Positions 18,840 to 27,505 of a stretch of DNA of 64,000 nucleotides are shown here, one piece after another; within the stretch, counting starts at the first letter, position 1; each line of letters opens with the position of its first letter. The translations under genes were made by a program, and so were the position numbers. The notes beneath the pieces were generated by a model. The model was not told the DNA's origin. It saw only the letters and a program-made list of their open reading frames with translations, and made no database searches. Origin of the DNA: Gp6-AA40 sp963742105 (GTDB lineage Bacteria > Acidobacteriota > Vicinamibacteria > Vicinamibacterales > UBA2999); assembly GCA_963742105.1 (NCBI GenBank), contig CAVUKN010000007.1:1054001-1118000 (forward strand). Direction: 5' to 3'.

Positions 18840-19979
18840 TCAGCGTGCAACCGCGACAACCAGGGTCATGTCGTCTGAGCGCGGAGCGTCACCGGTGAAG
18901 CTGGCGTGAGCCTCGAGCACCGCGTCGCGCACCGCATCGGCGCCGCCGCGGGCCCGGAGCGACGCCGCGATCAAGCGGTCGTCGCCGAATTCCTCGTCCT
19001 CGTCGTTGAGCGCTTCGGTCACGCCATCTGTATACAGCAGCAATCGATCGCCAGGTTCGAGCTGCACCGTCGCCGCGGTAAACGAGACCTCGCCGAACAG
19101 ACCAAGCACTGGTCCGCTGGCGGCCAGCCGGTCGACCGTGCCGGTGGTGCGCAGCAGGAATGGCGGATTGTGACCGGCGTTCGCGTATGCGAGTGCGCGC
19201 CGATCGTCACAGTAGACGCCATAGAAGAGGGTGGCGTACTTGTTAGCCGGGATGGTGCCGAACAGGCGGCCATTGGTCTCCACCATCAATTCGCGAATAC
19301 GGCTGCCGTAGCTCGCGGCCAGGCTGCGCAGGGTGCCTTGCAGACTGGCCATCAGCAGGGCGGAGGCGACGCCTTTGCCGGAGACGTCGCCGACCGCGAT
19401 ACCCGTCCGGTGCGGACCGAGCGCGATGAAGTCGAAGTAGTCACCCCCGACAACACCGGCCGGCGTGCAGCCGGCGCTGCACTCCAGCGTGGCGATCTCG
19501 GGGCACTGCCGCGGCAGCAGGTGACGCTGCACCAGCGAGGCCAGCGCGAGATCGTGCTTCTGCGTCGTCTCGAGCGCCGCGGCGCGGCGCGAGGCGCGCC
19601 CGAGCTCGAACTGCGTGCGCACGACGTGCAGCAGCCGCTGGTTGTCCCAGGGCTTCTGGACGAAATCGCGCGCGCCGCGCTGCATCGCCTCGACGGCGAG
19701 CGTGACGGTGCTCCAGGCTGTCATCACGACGATGGGTGTCAGCGCATCGCTGTTCCGGATGCTACCGATGACGTCGAGACCTTCGTCGCCTGATGTGGTA
19801 TCGCGCGCGAAGTTCAGATCCATCAGCACGAGATCGTAGGTGCGTCGACGCAGCGCGTCGAGGATCGCACCAGGGGACCCGGCGGTGTCGATCTGGAAGC
19901 CTTCGGGCTTCAGCAACAGGCGCAGGGCTTCGACGACATGCGGCTGGTCGTCGGCCACGAGAATGGACCCGGGCGACAT
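18840..19979 (-). CDS. Response regulator with PP2C-type phosphatase output (REC-SpoIIE)
   Basis: 379 residues. The receiver (5-125, phospho-Asp D54) is joined by a short helix to a SpoIIE/RsbU-like PP2C domain with GGDYFDFI, VGDVSGKGVASALLMA, NAGHNPPFLL, YTDGVTEAL and SDDMTLVVAV, which hold the metal-binding Asp residues. Such proteins dephosphorylate an anti-sigma-factor antagonist or a similar Ser/Thr target. The receiver is almost the same as that of the NtrC-like regulator at 7149-8531, including the DTTSGxEGL insertion, so a shared kinase is likely. It is transcribed in the same direction as the adaptor and ATPase genes. Confidence 0.92.
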   Translation of the reverse strand: MSPGSILVADDQPHVVEALRLLLKPEGFQIDTAGSPGAILDALRRRTYDLVLMDLNFARDTTSGDEGLDVIGSIRNSDALTPIVVMTAWSTVTLAVEAMQRGARDFVQKPWDNQRLLHVVRTQFELGRASRRAAALETTQKHDLALASLVQRHLLPRQCPEIATLECSAGCTPAGVVGGDYFDFIALGPHRTGIAVGDVSGKGVASALLMASLQGTLRSLAASYGSRIRELMVETNGRLFGTIPANKYATLFYGVYCDDRRALAYANAGHNPPFLLRTTGTVDRLAASGPVLGLFGEVSFTAATVQLEPGDRLLLYTDGVTEALNDEDEEFGDDRLIAASLRARGGADAVRDAVLEAHASFTGDAPRSDDMTLVVAVAR

Positions 19980-20136
19980 ACGGCCGCGGTGTCCAAGGCG
20001 CGTGCCATGCTTCGGACGAATGAAGCGAGGTGAATCGACGCGTACCGGCGTCCTCGCTCTGAACGCTGTCCGGATGCGGGACGACCCTGTTCACCGCCGC
20101 ACAGACGCCGCCAGTTGTTCGTGCGATGATCGTGCT

Positions 20137-20905
20137 GTGAACCGTGCGCTGCAGATCGCGCTTCCATTCGATCCGTCGGCAGAACCGGCGTCCGCACCAA
20201 CGAGGATCACCGTCGTCCCAGCCGGCACCACCTTCGCACCGACGAGTATCCCGATCGCACCCTCGAGTGTCCCCCTCGCACCAGCGAGTATCGCCCTCGC
20301 ACCCGCGAGTGTCGCTCCTCGCACCCTCGAGTGTCCCGCTCGCACCCGCGAGTATCGCCCTCGCACCCGCGAGCGTCACCCTCGCCCCCCTGTATTTCGT
20401 CCGCCACCGACGCGCCCGGCGATATCTTCTTCGGGTTGAATCCGACGGCCAACTGCGGGTGACGATCCCGCGCGGCGGTTCGAAACGCGAGGCCGAGGCG
20501 TTTGCCGCACGTAACCTCCAATGGGTCTGCGCCCAGCGCGCCAGGGTAACCGCTCCGCCCGTCGACTCCGCAGAACGGGTCGCCCTGCGGGCGCGGGCGG
20601 CCGGAGAACTGTCGATCCGAATCCGGGAACTCGCGGCCCAGCACGGCGTCACCGGCCTCTCGCGAGTGAGCATCCGCAATCAGCGCACGCGGTGGGGATC
20701 GTGCGGGCGGGACGGACACATCACACTCAACTGGCGGCTCATCCTCATGCCGCCACCCGTGCGCGACTACGTCCTGATTCACGAGCTCATGCACCTCCGC
20801 CGGATGGACCATTCGCCAACGTATTGGCGACATGTCGCTCAGGCGTGTCCCTGGTACACGGAAGCGCGCGCCTGGTTGCGCACCAACGGCCGATCGCTGC
20901 GCTGA
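20137..20905 (+). CDS. YgjP/WLM-like zinc metallopeptidase with heptapeptide-repeat N-terminus, frameshifted
   Basis: About 256 residues when joined. The C-terminal half is a YgjP (DUF45, M48-like) domain: RNQRTRWGSC and the zinc site HELMHLRRMDHSPTYW. The start is taken as GTG 20137 (VNRALQIALPF), a typical family opening. Between residues ~33 and 81 lie seven copies of a LAPxSxx heptapeptide encoded by 21-bp repeats. The fourth unit has one extra base near 20315, which breaks the frame. Family members are poorly characterised; related M48 proteins are intracellular or membrane-linked peptidases. The repeat region is Ala/Pro-rich and probably unfolded or extended. Confidence 0.8.
20233..20380 (+). 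repeat. Seven 21-bp tandem repeats inside the YgjP-like gene
   Basis: The unit is roughly CTCGCACCCGCGAGTATCGCC, repeated with small changes; unit four is 22 bases long (GTCGCTCCTCGC instead of GTCGCCCTCGC). All three frames on both strands stay open through the array. Copy number could vary by slippage or recombination. Confidence 0.85.
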
Positions 20906-21028
20906 AGGGAAGATTGACCAATTTGAAGATTGGCTAGTGCCAGGCACCAATTAATCGGGAAATGTTCAGATCGGGCAATCGTCAATCGAATTCGAGCGTC
21001 ATAGAAGGTGAGGCGTTACCCTGTGACC

Positions 21029-21520
21029 ATGACGCGCCGGCAGCTCCTCGTCATAGCCTCCACGGTCGTGGTCGGCACACCCGTCGTCGCCTGGGTGACG
21101 GCGCCTCGCGCCCCGAGCGGCATGGACCATTTCAAGTTTCAACTCAGCGATAGCGAGTGGCGGACGCGGTTGAGCCCCGAGCAGTACAAGGTCCTCAGGA
21201 CTCACGCGACGGAACGCGCCTTCAGCAGTCCTCTGGATCATGAACGCCGATCCGGGCAGTTTCTGTGCGCCGGCTGCGGCCAGCCGCTGTTTTCGTCCGC
21301 CACCAAGTTCGACAGCGGGACCGGTTGGCCCAGTTTCTGGCAGCCGCTCGACGGCGCTGTGGGAACGAGCGTCGATGCGAGCTGGATGATGATTCGAACA
21401 GAAGTGCACTGTTCGAAGTGTGGCGGCCATCTCGGTCACGTCTTCAGTGACGGGCCTGCCCCGACCGGTCTTCGCTACTGTATGAACGGGATCGCTTTAC
21501 AGTTTCAGCCGCAGGCCTGA
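21029..21520 (+). CDS. msrB: Exported peptide-methionine (R)-S-oxide reductase
   Basis: 163 residues from ATG 21029. The start MTRRQLLVIAS has two arginines before a hydrophobic stretch, so it could use Tat or Sec. The MsrB fold shows two zinc CxxC pairs (CAGC and CSKC), the substrate segment FDSGTGWPSFWQP, GHVFSDGPAPTGLRYC and the catalytic Cys in RYCMNG. It reduces methionine-R-sulfoxide in proteins. With the neighbouring msrA, which also has an export signal, it forms an envelope methionine-repair pair; the gap is 5 bases. Confidence 0.92.
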   Translation: MTRRQLLVIASTVVVGTPVVAWVTAPRAPSGMDHFKFQLSDSEWRTRLSPEQYKVLRTHATERAFSSPLDHERRSGQFLCAGCGQPLFSSATKFDSGTGWPSFWQPLDGAVGTSVDASWMMIRTEVHCSKCGGHLGHVFSDGPAPTGLRYCMNGIALQFQPQA

Positions 21521-21525
21521 CCGTC

Positions 21526-22164
21526 ATGCCGCGATCGCAGCGACTGATTCTCGTCGTGGCAGTGGTTCTCGCCGTCAGCTACGCCTGGCTTCGCGGCGCG
21601 TTCGTCTCGCTGAACGCCGCTCCCGTCGACGAGCCCACCGTGCCGGCTACCGCGTCGGTCGCCACCTTCGCGGCCGGCTGTTTCTGGTCGGCGGAATCGG
21701 CGTTCGAAGGATTGCCAGGAGTGTTGTCGGTGGTGTCGGGGTACACCGGCGGCTCCGTCCCGGCTCCCACGTACAACCAGGTGTCCGCTGGCGCGACGGG
21801 TCACGCCGAGGCTGTCGAGATCCGATTCGATTCGACGCGGGTGACGTTCGCCGATCTGCTCGATCACTTCTGGCACCAGGTTGATCTGTTCGCGGCCCAC
21901 CGACAGTTCTGCGACATGGGCGATCAGTACCGTCCCGAGATCTTCGTGCATGACGCTGACCAGCGAGACGCGGCCGAGTCTTCACGCGACGCATTGACAC
22001 GACGGTTCGGCCAGCCGATCAAGGTTGCGGTGACAGACGCGGGGCCCTTCTATCGTGCCGAGGACTATCACCAGAACTACGCTGCGCGTCACCCGATTCC
22101 ATACCGGTTCTATCGCTGGTCGTGCGGCCGGGATGCACGACTGCGTCAAATCTGGCAAAACTGA
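21526..22164 (+). CDS. msrA: Exported peptide-methionine (S)-S-oxide reductase
   Basis: 212 residues. A signal peptide (LILVVAVVLAVSYAWLRGAF) precedes the MsrA domain. The active site is AAGCFWSAESAFEGLPGV, where the usual GCFWGxE has Ser-Ala after Trp. Other family segments are VVSGYTGG, YNQVSAGATGHAEAVEI, FWHQVD, QYRPEIF and AEDYHQNYAARHP. It reduces the S-epimer of methionine sulfoxide and complements the adjacent MsrB. The resolving Cys is not obvious near the end beyond SCGRD, which may serve. Confidence 0.92.
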   Translation: MPRSQRLILVVAVVLAVSYAWLRGAFVSLNAAPVDEPTVPATASVATFAAGCFWSAESAFEGLPGVLSVVSGYTGGSVPAPTYNQVSAGATGHAEAVEIRFDSTRVTFADLLDHFWHQVDLFAAHRQFCDMGDQYRPEIFVHDADQRDAAESSRDALTRRFGQPIKVAVTDAGPFYRAEDYHQNYAARHPIPYRFYRWSCGRDARLRQIWQN

Positions 22165-22529
22165 GTCGGCCGAGCATTCGCAATTTCCCAACATTCGACG
22201 ACTGACCCCCGCTTATCTTCAAAACTTCCAACAACTGGCGCGGCCCAACCCCAACTCGCAACACCGACCCCGGCCCAACTGCGAAAGAACGCGAAAGGAC
22301 CTCTGTGTGGTCAGACGCTTGGAAGCTTGTGAGTCGTCTTCGGAGTTGGGAAGAGGTCAGTCGTCTGAAGTGAGAGCTCGCTCGCGTGCGTCGCTGTGCG
22401 CACTCGTCAGCGGCGGTGTGCGCGGGTGTGTCGGATCCGCACGCGGCTGATAAAGTCGGGCTTGGCGATGCCGATATCACCTTCAGGGCGCGTGCGCTGT
22501 TTTCAGCCGCGGCGCCCGGCGAATCACTC
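22165..22529 (+). other. Non-coding stretch upstream of the degenerate NtrC gene
   Basis: These 365 bases have no convincing frame; overlapping frames are Arg/Ser-rich. It is less GC-rich in its first half, with direct repeats such as GGCGCGGCCCAACCCCAACTC and CCGGCCCAACTGCG, and TCAGACG/TCAGTCG motifs further on. It should carry the promoter of the signalling cassette. I could not identify a -35/-10 or a -24/-12 pair with confidence. Confidence 0.4.
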
Positions 22530-23981
22530 ATGCAGTCACATCGTCCGCGCCTGCTCGTCGTTGACGAGGACCGCGATATTCAGACGACCGTCGGAGCCCT
22601 GGCGCTGAGGGAGGGTTACGACGTCGCGACCACCGCGAGCGGCGCCGAGGCTATAACGCACGTTCGGCAGCGGCCGGCACAACTCGCGCTCGTCGACGTT
22701 GGGCGGACCGGCGTCAGCGGTGTCGAACTCCTGCAATCCATTCGCAGCGCCGATCGCCACTGTCGTGTCGCCTTGATGTCTCGCGATACGTCGCCGGAAC
22801 AGGTTGTCGACGCGATTGCCTGTGGTGCGGTCGACTACCTGCGAAAGCCACTGGACGTCGAACGGGTGCGCATGCTGCTGGCTGGCGTACGCGCGCAGGA
22901 GGCGGACAGGCGCGCGGTCCTGGCGGTCGAGGCGGAGATCGCCCGTCGGTTGGAGTTCTGCGGAATGATCGGACGCGGACCGGCGATGCAGGCCGTGTTC
23001 GATTGGGTTCGCCGCCTCGCACCGCACGTGCGTCTCGCATTGATCACCGGTGAACCAGGAACGGGGAAACAGCTGGCTGCACGCGCATTGCACGCGCTCG
23101 GTCCGCGCCGAGCCGCACCATTCTTGGTCGTCAACTGTTCCGCCGTGGTCGAGACTCTCTTTGAACGCGAGTTGTTCGGGCACGGTCGCGACGTGTTTAC
23201 CGGCGCGGCGCCCAGCGCCGGCCTCCTTGAATCGGCTGACGGCGGCACCGTCTTCCTGGAGCACGTCGGCGATCTGCCGGTGCCGACACAGACGAAACTG
23301 CTTCAGGTCCTCGACACGCGATGCGTCCCGCGCGTCGGTTCCGTGGAGTGGCGACGCGTCGACATACACGTCATTGCCGCCACGTCCCGCAACCTGCGAC
23401 GGGAGGTGGCGGCGGGTCGGTTCAATGCGGCTCTCTACGAGCGCCTTGCGTTGGCGGAAATCACCCTGCCGCCGCTGCGAGAACGTCCCGAGGACCTGAC
23501 CTATCTGACCGCCGCATTCGTCCGCAGCTTCGCCGAGCGCTTTTCGAAGCCCCTGGCCGGCCTGACGACAGAGGCGGAGCAGGTTCTGCACGACGCCACG
23601 TGGGAAGGCAATGTCCGGGAACTGCGAGCCGTACTGGAACGCGCCTGCATTCTTGCCGACGGCGACTTCATCACCGAAGCTGATCTGCTGGCGATCATGC
23701 GGCACAGCCCTGCGGTCCCGGGTAGCTCTCCGCCGCCCGTTTCTGGCGCACGCGTCGCCAAGCCGAGCGCCGACCTGCCGGCGCCGCTGTACGCGGTCGA
23801 GCGCGAGCACATCGTCCGGGCACTCGAACACGTGCACGGCAACAAGGCCGAAGCTGCGCGTCTGCTCGGGGTGAGCCGCCGCGCTTTCTACCGGCAGCTC
23901 GAACGGCACCGCCTGCACCTGCGTGCGGGTGCCGGCAAGGTCGCATCGGCGAAACCGGATTCGAAAGCGAACCAGCCGTGA
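22530..23981 (+). CDS. NtrC-like response regulator with degenerate AAA+ ATPase
   Basis: 483 residues from ATG 22530. The receiver (7-120) has phospho-Asp D56. The AAA+ domain has a normal Walker A (GEPGTGKQ, 174-181), but Walker B reads FLEHV (E244-H245) where DE is expected. The sigma-54 loop reads DVFTGA (221-226) where GAFTGA is expected. The Fis-type HTH at the C-terminus is well kept (GNKAEAARLLGVSRRAFYRQLE). It probably still binds DNA and receives phosphate, but ATP hydrolysis and sigma-54 activation are doubtful. It overlaps the HD-GYP gene by 4 bases and starts a four-gene cassette. Confidence 0.85.
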   Translation: MQSHRPRLLVVDEDRDIQTTVGALALREGYDVATTASGAEAITHVRQRPAQLALVDVGRTGVSGVELLQSIRSADRHCRVALMSRDTSPEQVVDAIACGAVDYLRKPLDVERVRMLLAGVRAQEADRRAVLAVEAEIARRLEFCGMIGRGPAMQAVFDWVRRLAPHVRLALITGEPGTGKQLAARALHALGPRRAAPFLVVNCSAVVETLFERELFGHGRDVFTGAAPSAGLLESADGGTVFLEHVGDLPVPTQTKLLQVLDTRCVPRVGSVEWRRVDIHVIAATSRNLRREVAAGRFNAALYERLALAEITLPPLRERPEDLTYLTAAFVRSFAERFSKPLAGLTTEAEQVLHDATWEGNVRELRAVLERACILADGDFITEADLLAIMRHSPAVPGSSPPPVSGARVAKPSADLPAPLYAVEREHIVRALEHVHGNKAEAARLLGVSRRAFYRQLERHRLHLRAGAGKVASAKPDSKANQP

Positions 23982-24970
23982 ACGAACCGGTTGCGCTTGG
24001 ACCGCGACGGAGCCGCGTGCTCGTGGTTGACGATGCCGAGAGCATCCGCATGATGTTCCAGCGGCTGCTGACGACGGACGGCCATGAGGTATTGAGCGTC
24101 GCCGATGGGGAAGCTGCGCTAGCCGCGGTATCCCGCCATCACCCCGACGTGATCCTCCTCGACGTCGCCATGCCGACCCTGGACGGCCTCGAGGTGTGCC
24201 GCCGTCTCAAGGGTGATCCGGCGACTCGGCTCACGCCGATCGTTCTCGTCACCGGCTACGCCGACCTGAGCGACCGCCTCCGCGGCCTCGACGCCGGCGC
24301 CGACGAGATCCTCGAGAAGCCGGTTCATCCACACGAATTGCGGGCTCGCGTGCGATCACTGTCGCGCATGAAGTATCTGATCGACGCGCTCGACTCCGCG
24401 GAGGCGGCGTTCGTGGCGCTCGCGCTGACGATCGAGGCACGCGATCCAACGACCATCGGCCATTGCGGGCGGCTGGCGGTACAGGCGATGCGACTTGGCC
24501 GGGCGCTGGGTCTTCCTGACGAGGACCTCGATGCGCTGCATCGCGGTGGTTATCTTCATGATCTCGGGAAGGTCGGGATTCCTGACCGCGTTCTGCTGAA
24601 GCCAGGTGCTTTGACGCCCGACGAGTTCACGCTGATGAAGCAGCATCCCGTCATCGGCGACCACCTGTGCGCTCCGCTCCAGTCCCTTCGGCGCGTCCGC
24701 CCGATCGTGCGCTCTCACCATGAGCGGCTCGACGGCAGCGGTTACCCCGACGGATTGAGCGGTGACGACGTGCCGCGGCTTGCGCAGATTGTGGGCATCG
24801 TGGACGTGTTCGACGCACTCACATCACCGCGGCCGTACCGCGGAGCATTGTCGCCCGACGAGGCCGTCCGCCATCTGCTTGTCGAAGTCTCGAGCGGCCG
24901 CATGTCACACCGGTATGTGGAAGCCTTCCTGGACATGTTGTCTCGAGCGGGCGGCTGGGCGATCCACTGA
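23978..24970 (+). CDS. REC-HD-GYP response regulator (cyclic-di-GMP phosphodiesterase type)
   Basis: 330 residues from GTG 23978, overlapping the previous stop by 4 bases. The receiver has phospho-Asp D62. The HD-GYP domain shows GYLHDLGKVGIPD (H194, D195), LMKQHPVIGDHL, SHHERLDGSGYPDGLSG and VDVFDALTSPRPYRG. Such domains hydrolyse c-di-GMP to GMP, through di-metal centres. All key residues appear present. It lies between the degenerate NtrC and the Hpt gene and may set c-di-GMP levels in response to the same phosphorelay. Confidence 0.9.
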   Translation: MNEPVALGPRRSRVLVVDDAESIRMMFQRLLTTDGHEVLSVADGEAALAAVSRHHPDVILLDVAMPTLDGLEVCRRLKGDPATRLTPIVLVTGYADLSDRLRGLDAGADEILEKPVHPHELRARVRSLSRMKYLIDALDSAEAAFVALALTIEARDPTTIGHCGRLAVQAMRLGRALGLPDEDLDALHRGGYLHDLGKVGIPDRVLLKPGALTPDEFTLMKQHPVIGDHLCAPLQSLRRVRPIVRSHHERLDGSGYPDGLSGDDVPRLAQIVGIVDVFDALTSPRPYRGALSPDEAVRHLLVEVSSGRMSHRYVEAFLDMLSRAGGWAIH

Positions 24971-25012
24971 TAACTGCTGTGGTACGCTCCTCGGATACAT
25001 GGCGGAGCTCGA

Positions 25013-25363
25013 ATGACCTGGACGCCGGCCGTTCTGACGGAGCGTCTCGGTGGCGATGAACACCTCGTCCGCGAACTGGTCGACATCTTCCTCGTCGAGT
25101 ACCCAAAGCTCCTGCAGGCTGTTCGCACGAGCGCTGGCCAGGGTGACAGTCCCGGTCTTCGCCGCTCGGCGCACGCACTGCGAGGTTCGATCACGAACTT
25201 CATCGATGATGGCCCGACGGTGACTGCGCTGGCGTTGGAGCGTGCCGGCGAAGAATCGCGTCTCACTGATGCTGCGAGGCTGGTCGAGCAGCTCGAACGC
25301 GAAGTCGAAGAACTGGCGACGGAGATGAGGAGCTTTCACGGAGGCGACTCATGCGAGTCCTGA
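25013..25363 (+). CDS. Hpt-domain phosphotransfer protein
   Basis: 116 residues, all-helical, with the phosphotransfer motif RRSAHALRGSITNF (phospho-His H54). Stand-alone Hpt proteins shuttle phosphate between receivers. Its last 13 bases overlap the next gene. No histidine kinase lies in the cassette, so the donor must be elsewhere; the Hpt could distribute phosphate among the three receivers encoded around it. Confidence 0.85.
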   Translation: MTWTPAVLTERLGGDEHLVRELVDIFLVEYPKLLQAVRTSAGQGDSPGLRRSAHALRGSITNFIDDGPTVTALALERAGEESRLTDAARLVEQLEREVEELATEMRSFHGGDSCES

Positions 25364-25947
25364 TCGCAGACGACGATCCAGTACTGCGGCACGCGCTCAA
25401 AGCGCAGCTTGCCGCGTGGAAATACACCTCGGTCATGGCGAGCAACGGCAAGCAAGCATGGGGCGCCCTACAGCAGCCGGATGCCCCACCGATCGCCGTC
25501 ATCGACTGGAACATGCCGGGCATAGACGGCATCGATCTCTGTCGTGAGATCCGAAGCACACCCCCGCTGTCGGCGATGTATCTGATCATCCTGACGGGCA
25601 ATCAGGAGCAGAAGGACGTTGTCGCCGGTCTGGAAAGCGGCGCCGACGACTACATCACCAAGCCGTTCAGCTGGGACGAACTGCGGGCGCGCCTGCGCAT
25701 CGGCGCCCGGATCGTCGGACTCCAGCAGACGCTCGCGGCCCGGGTCGACGAACTGCAGGAAGCGCTGGCGAACGTCAAGCGATTGAGCGGACTGCTGCCG
25801 ATCTGCGCGTACTGCAAGCGGATTCGCAACAACCAGGATTACTGGATGCAGGTAGAGCAGTATCTGGCTGAGCATTCGGAAGCCGAGTTCAGCCACGGCA
25901 TCTGCCCCGAGTGCCTCAACACGCAGCTGTCCCTCGACCAGTCCTGA
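25351..25947 (+). CDS. Response regulator with coiled coil and C-terminal CxxC...CxxC module
   Basis: 198 residues. The receiver (2-122) has phospho-Asp D52 and the KPF switch Lys. A coiled coil (about 122-146) leads to a short module with C152-xx-C155 (LPICAYCKRIRN) and C185-xx-C188 (GICPECL). This tail is seen at the end of many receiver or sensor proteins and could bind metal or sense redox. There is no DNA-binding or catalytic output, so it may act by interaction. It closes the cassette; a bacilliredoxin gene follows 25 bases later. Confidence 0.88.
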   Translation: MRVLIADDDPVLRHALKAQLAAWKYTSVMASNGKQAWGALQQPDAPPIAVIDWNMPGIDGIDLCREIRSTPPLSAMYLIILTGNQEQKDVVAGLESGADDYITKPFSWDELRARLRIGARIVGLQQTLAARVDELQEALANVKRLSGLLPICAYCKRIRNNQDYWMQVEQYLAEHSEAEFSHGICPECLNTQLSLDQS

Positions 25948-25972
25948 CACGAATCCTGACTACAATAGACAG

Positions 25973-26419
25973 ATGCCATATCCGGAACAGTTCATTGCCC
26001 CGATGCGCGCGGAATTAACGCGGCTCGGGGTCCGCGAGCTCCGCAACGTCAGTGATGTGGATGGAGCCGTTGCAGAAAACGGCACCGTCATGATCGTCGT
26101 GAATTCAGTGTGCGGATGTGCCGCCGGCAAAGCCCGGCCAGGAATCGCGATCGCGCTGCAGCACGACAGACGCCCCGATGTGATCGGGACGGTTTTCGCC
26201 GGAGCCGACATCGATGCGACCGCGCGTGCGCGGGAGTACCTGCTGCCGTATCCGCCGTCGTCACCAGCGGTGGCGCTCCTGCAGCACGGCAAGGTCGTCT
26301 ACATGATGGAACGGCGCGACATCGAAAACCGCGATGCACGTGCCATCGCCCTGATGTTACGTGAGGCGTTCGATCAGCACTGCGCCGCCCCTGCGGGCGA
26401 AATGCAAAATGCCAAGTGA
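25973..26419 (+). CDS. BrxA/BrxB-family bacilliredoxin
   Basis: 148 residues. The DUF1094/YphP signature is present: MPYPEQFIAPMRAEL at the start, the active site NSVCGCAAG (C47-G-C49), ARPGIAIAL, VFAGADIDATARAREYL, PYPPSSPAVALL and GKVVYMMERRDIE. Family members de-thiolate bacillithiolated proteins or have disulfide isomerase activity. Whether this organism makes bacillithiol is unknown from the window. The last codons (GEMQNAK) are encoded by a short ATGCAAA/ATGCCAA period-7 array (26399-26440). Confidence 0.88.
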   Translation: MPYPEQFIAPMRAELTRLGVRELRNVSDVDGAVAENGTVMIVVNSVCGCAAGKARPGIAIALQHDRRPDVIGTVFAGADIDATARAREYLLPYPPSSPAVALLQHGKVVYMMERRDIENRDARAIALMLREAFDQHCAAPAGEMQNAK

Positions 26420-26477
26420 CAGATGCAAAATGCGGCGGCACGAAGCCATCTGGTGACGCTGCTTGCATCGTAAGGCC

Positions 26478-27494
26478 TCAGCCTCCGCGCGTGTGCATCT
26501 CGAGGTGCGGATCACGACGCAGCGTATCCACCGGAATCAGTTGTGATCGATCGCGGGCGGCAAGCCGGTTCTCGGCGCCACGGTCCGCCCGCGCCAGCCA
26601 CACTGTCCGAATGATGCCCGCCAGGTCTTCGGCCGAGGCGCCGGCACGCAGTGGAGCGCGAAGGTCGATGCCCCGCGCGGCGTAGAGACACAGGTACCAC
26701 AAGCCGTCCGCGGTCAGACGACTGCGATCGCAATCACTGCAGAACGGCGCTGTCGTCGACGAAATGATGCCGAACACGGTCCCGTCCGGCAGTCGGTAGC
26801 GGTCAGCCGGCGCGCTGGAATGCTCGGCAATCGCGGATGGCTGACCGTAATGCGCCTCCAGTCGATCCAGAATTTCGCTGCGTGCCACTACGCGGGGCAT
26901 CGACCAGTGCGTCGCGCCGCCGACGTCCATGTACTCGATGAACCGCAGCTCGGCGCCGCGAGAGCGTGCAAACTCCAACAGATCGACGAGTTCGTCGTCG
27001 TTGACCCCCCGGATCACCACAGTGTCCAGCTTGAGCCCGGGGAAAATCGGCGCGGCGGCGTCGATACCCTTCAGGACCCTGTCCAGTTCATCGGAGCGGG
27101 TCAGTTCCCGGAAGCGCTCCGCACGAAGCGTGTCGAGGCTGACCGTCAGACGATGCAAGCCGGCATCGCGAAGCGCGCGGGCGTGTGCGGCGAGGAGCAC
27201 ACCGTTCGTCGTCAGGGCGAGGTCGCGAACGGCCTGCCGCGCGGCGATGCGCGACACCAGGTCTGGAAGGTCACGGCGCAACAGCGGTTCACCGCCAGTC
27301 AGGCGGACTTTGTCGACGCCGAGACCGGTGAAGACATCGAGCAGTCGCTCGATCTCCTCGAAGTGCAGGATGTCCTCCCGCGGCAGCCAGACGTACTCCG
27401 CCTCCGGCATGCAATAGCTGCAACGCAGGTTGCACCGGTCGGTCACCGACAGCCGGAGATTACGGAGCGGGCGCTGGTGCTGGTCGAGAAGCAC
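26478..27494 (-). CDS. moaA: GTP 3',8-cyclase (molybdenum cofactor biosynthesis)
   Basis: 338 residues. The radical-SAM cluster is TDRCNLRCSYCMPE. A second cluster near the C-terminus has CSDCDRSRLTADGLWYLC, and the chain ends in a Gly-Gly tail (TRGG), both specific to MoaA. TGGEPLLRRDL and MDVGGATHW are further family segments. It converts GTP to 3',8-cyclo-7,8-dihydro-GTP, the first step of molybdopterin synthesis; MoaC and others are not in the window. It lies 11 bases after amrS on the same strand. Confidence 0.93.
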   Translation of the reverse strand: MLLDQHQRPLRNLRLSVTDRCNLRCSYCMPEAEYVWLPREDILHFEEIERLLDVFTGLGVDKVRLTGGEPLLRRDLPDLVSRIAARQAVRDLALTTNGVLLAAHARALRDAGLHRLTVSLDTLRAERFRELTRSDELDRVLKGIDAAAPIFPGLKLDTVVIRGVNDDELVDLLEFARSRGAELRFIEYMDVGGATHWSMPRVVARSEILDRLEAHYGQPSAIAEHSSAPADRYRLPDGTVFGIISSTTAPFCSDCDRSRLTADGLWYLCLYAARGIDLRAPLRAGASAEDLAGIIRTVWLARADRGAENRLAARDRSQLIPVDTLRRDPHLEMHTRGG

Positions 27495-27505
27495 GACTGA
27501 TTATT

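Noticed and set aside
20233..20380. Possible CRISPR array
   Set aside because: Units are contiguous 21-mers with no spacers and lie in a coding gene.
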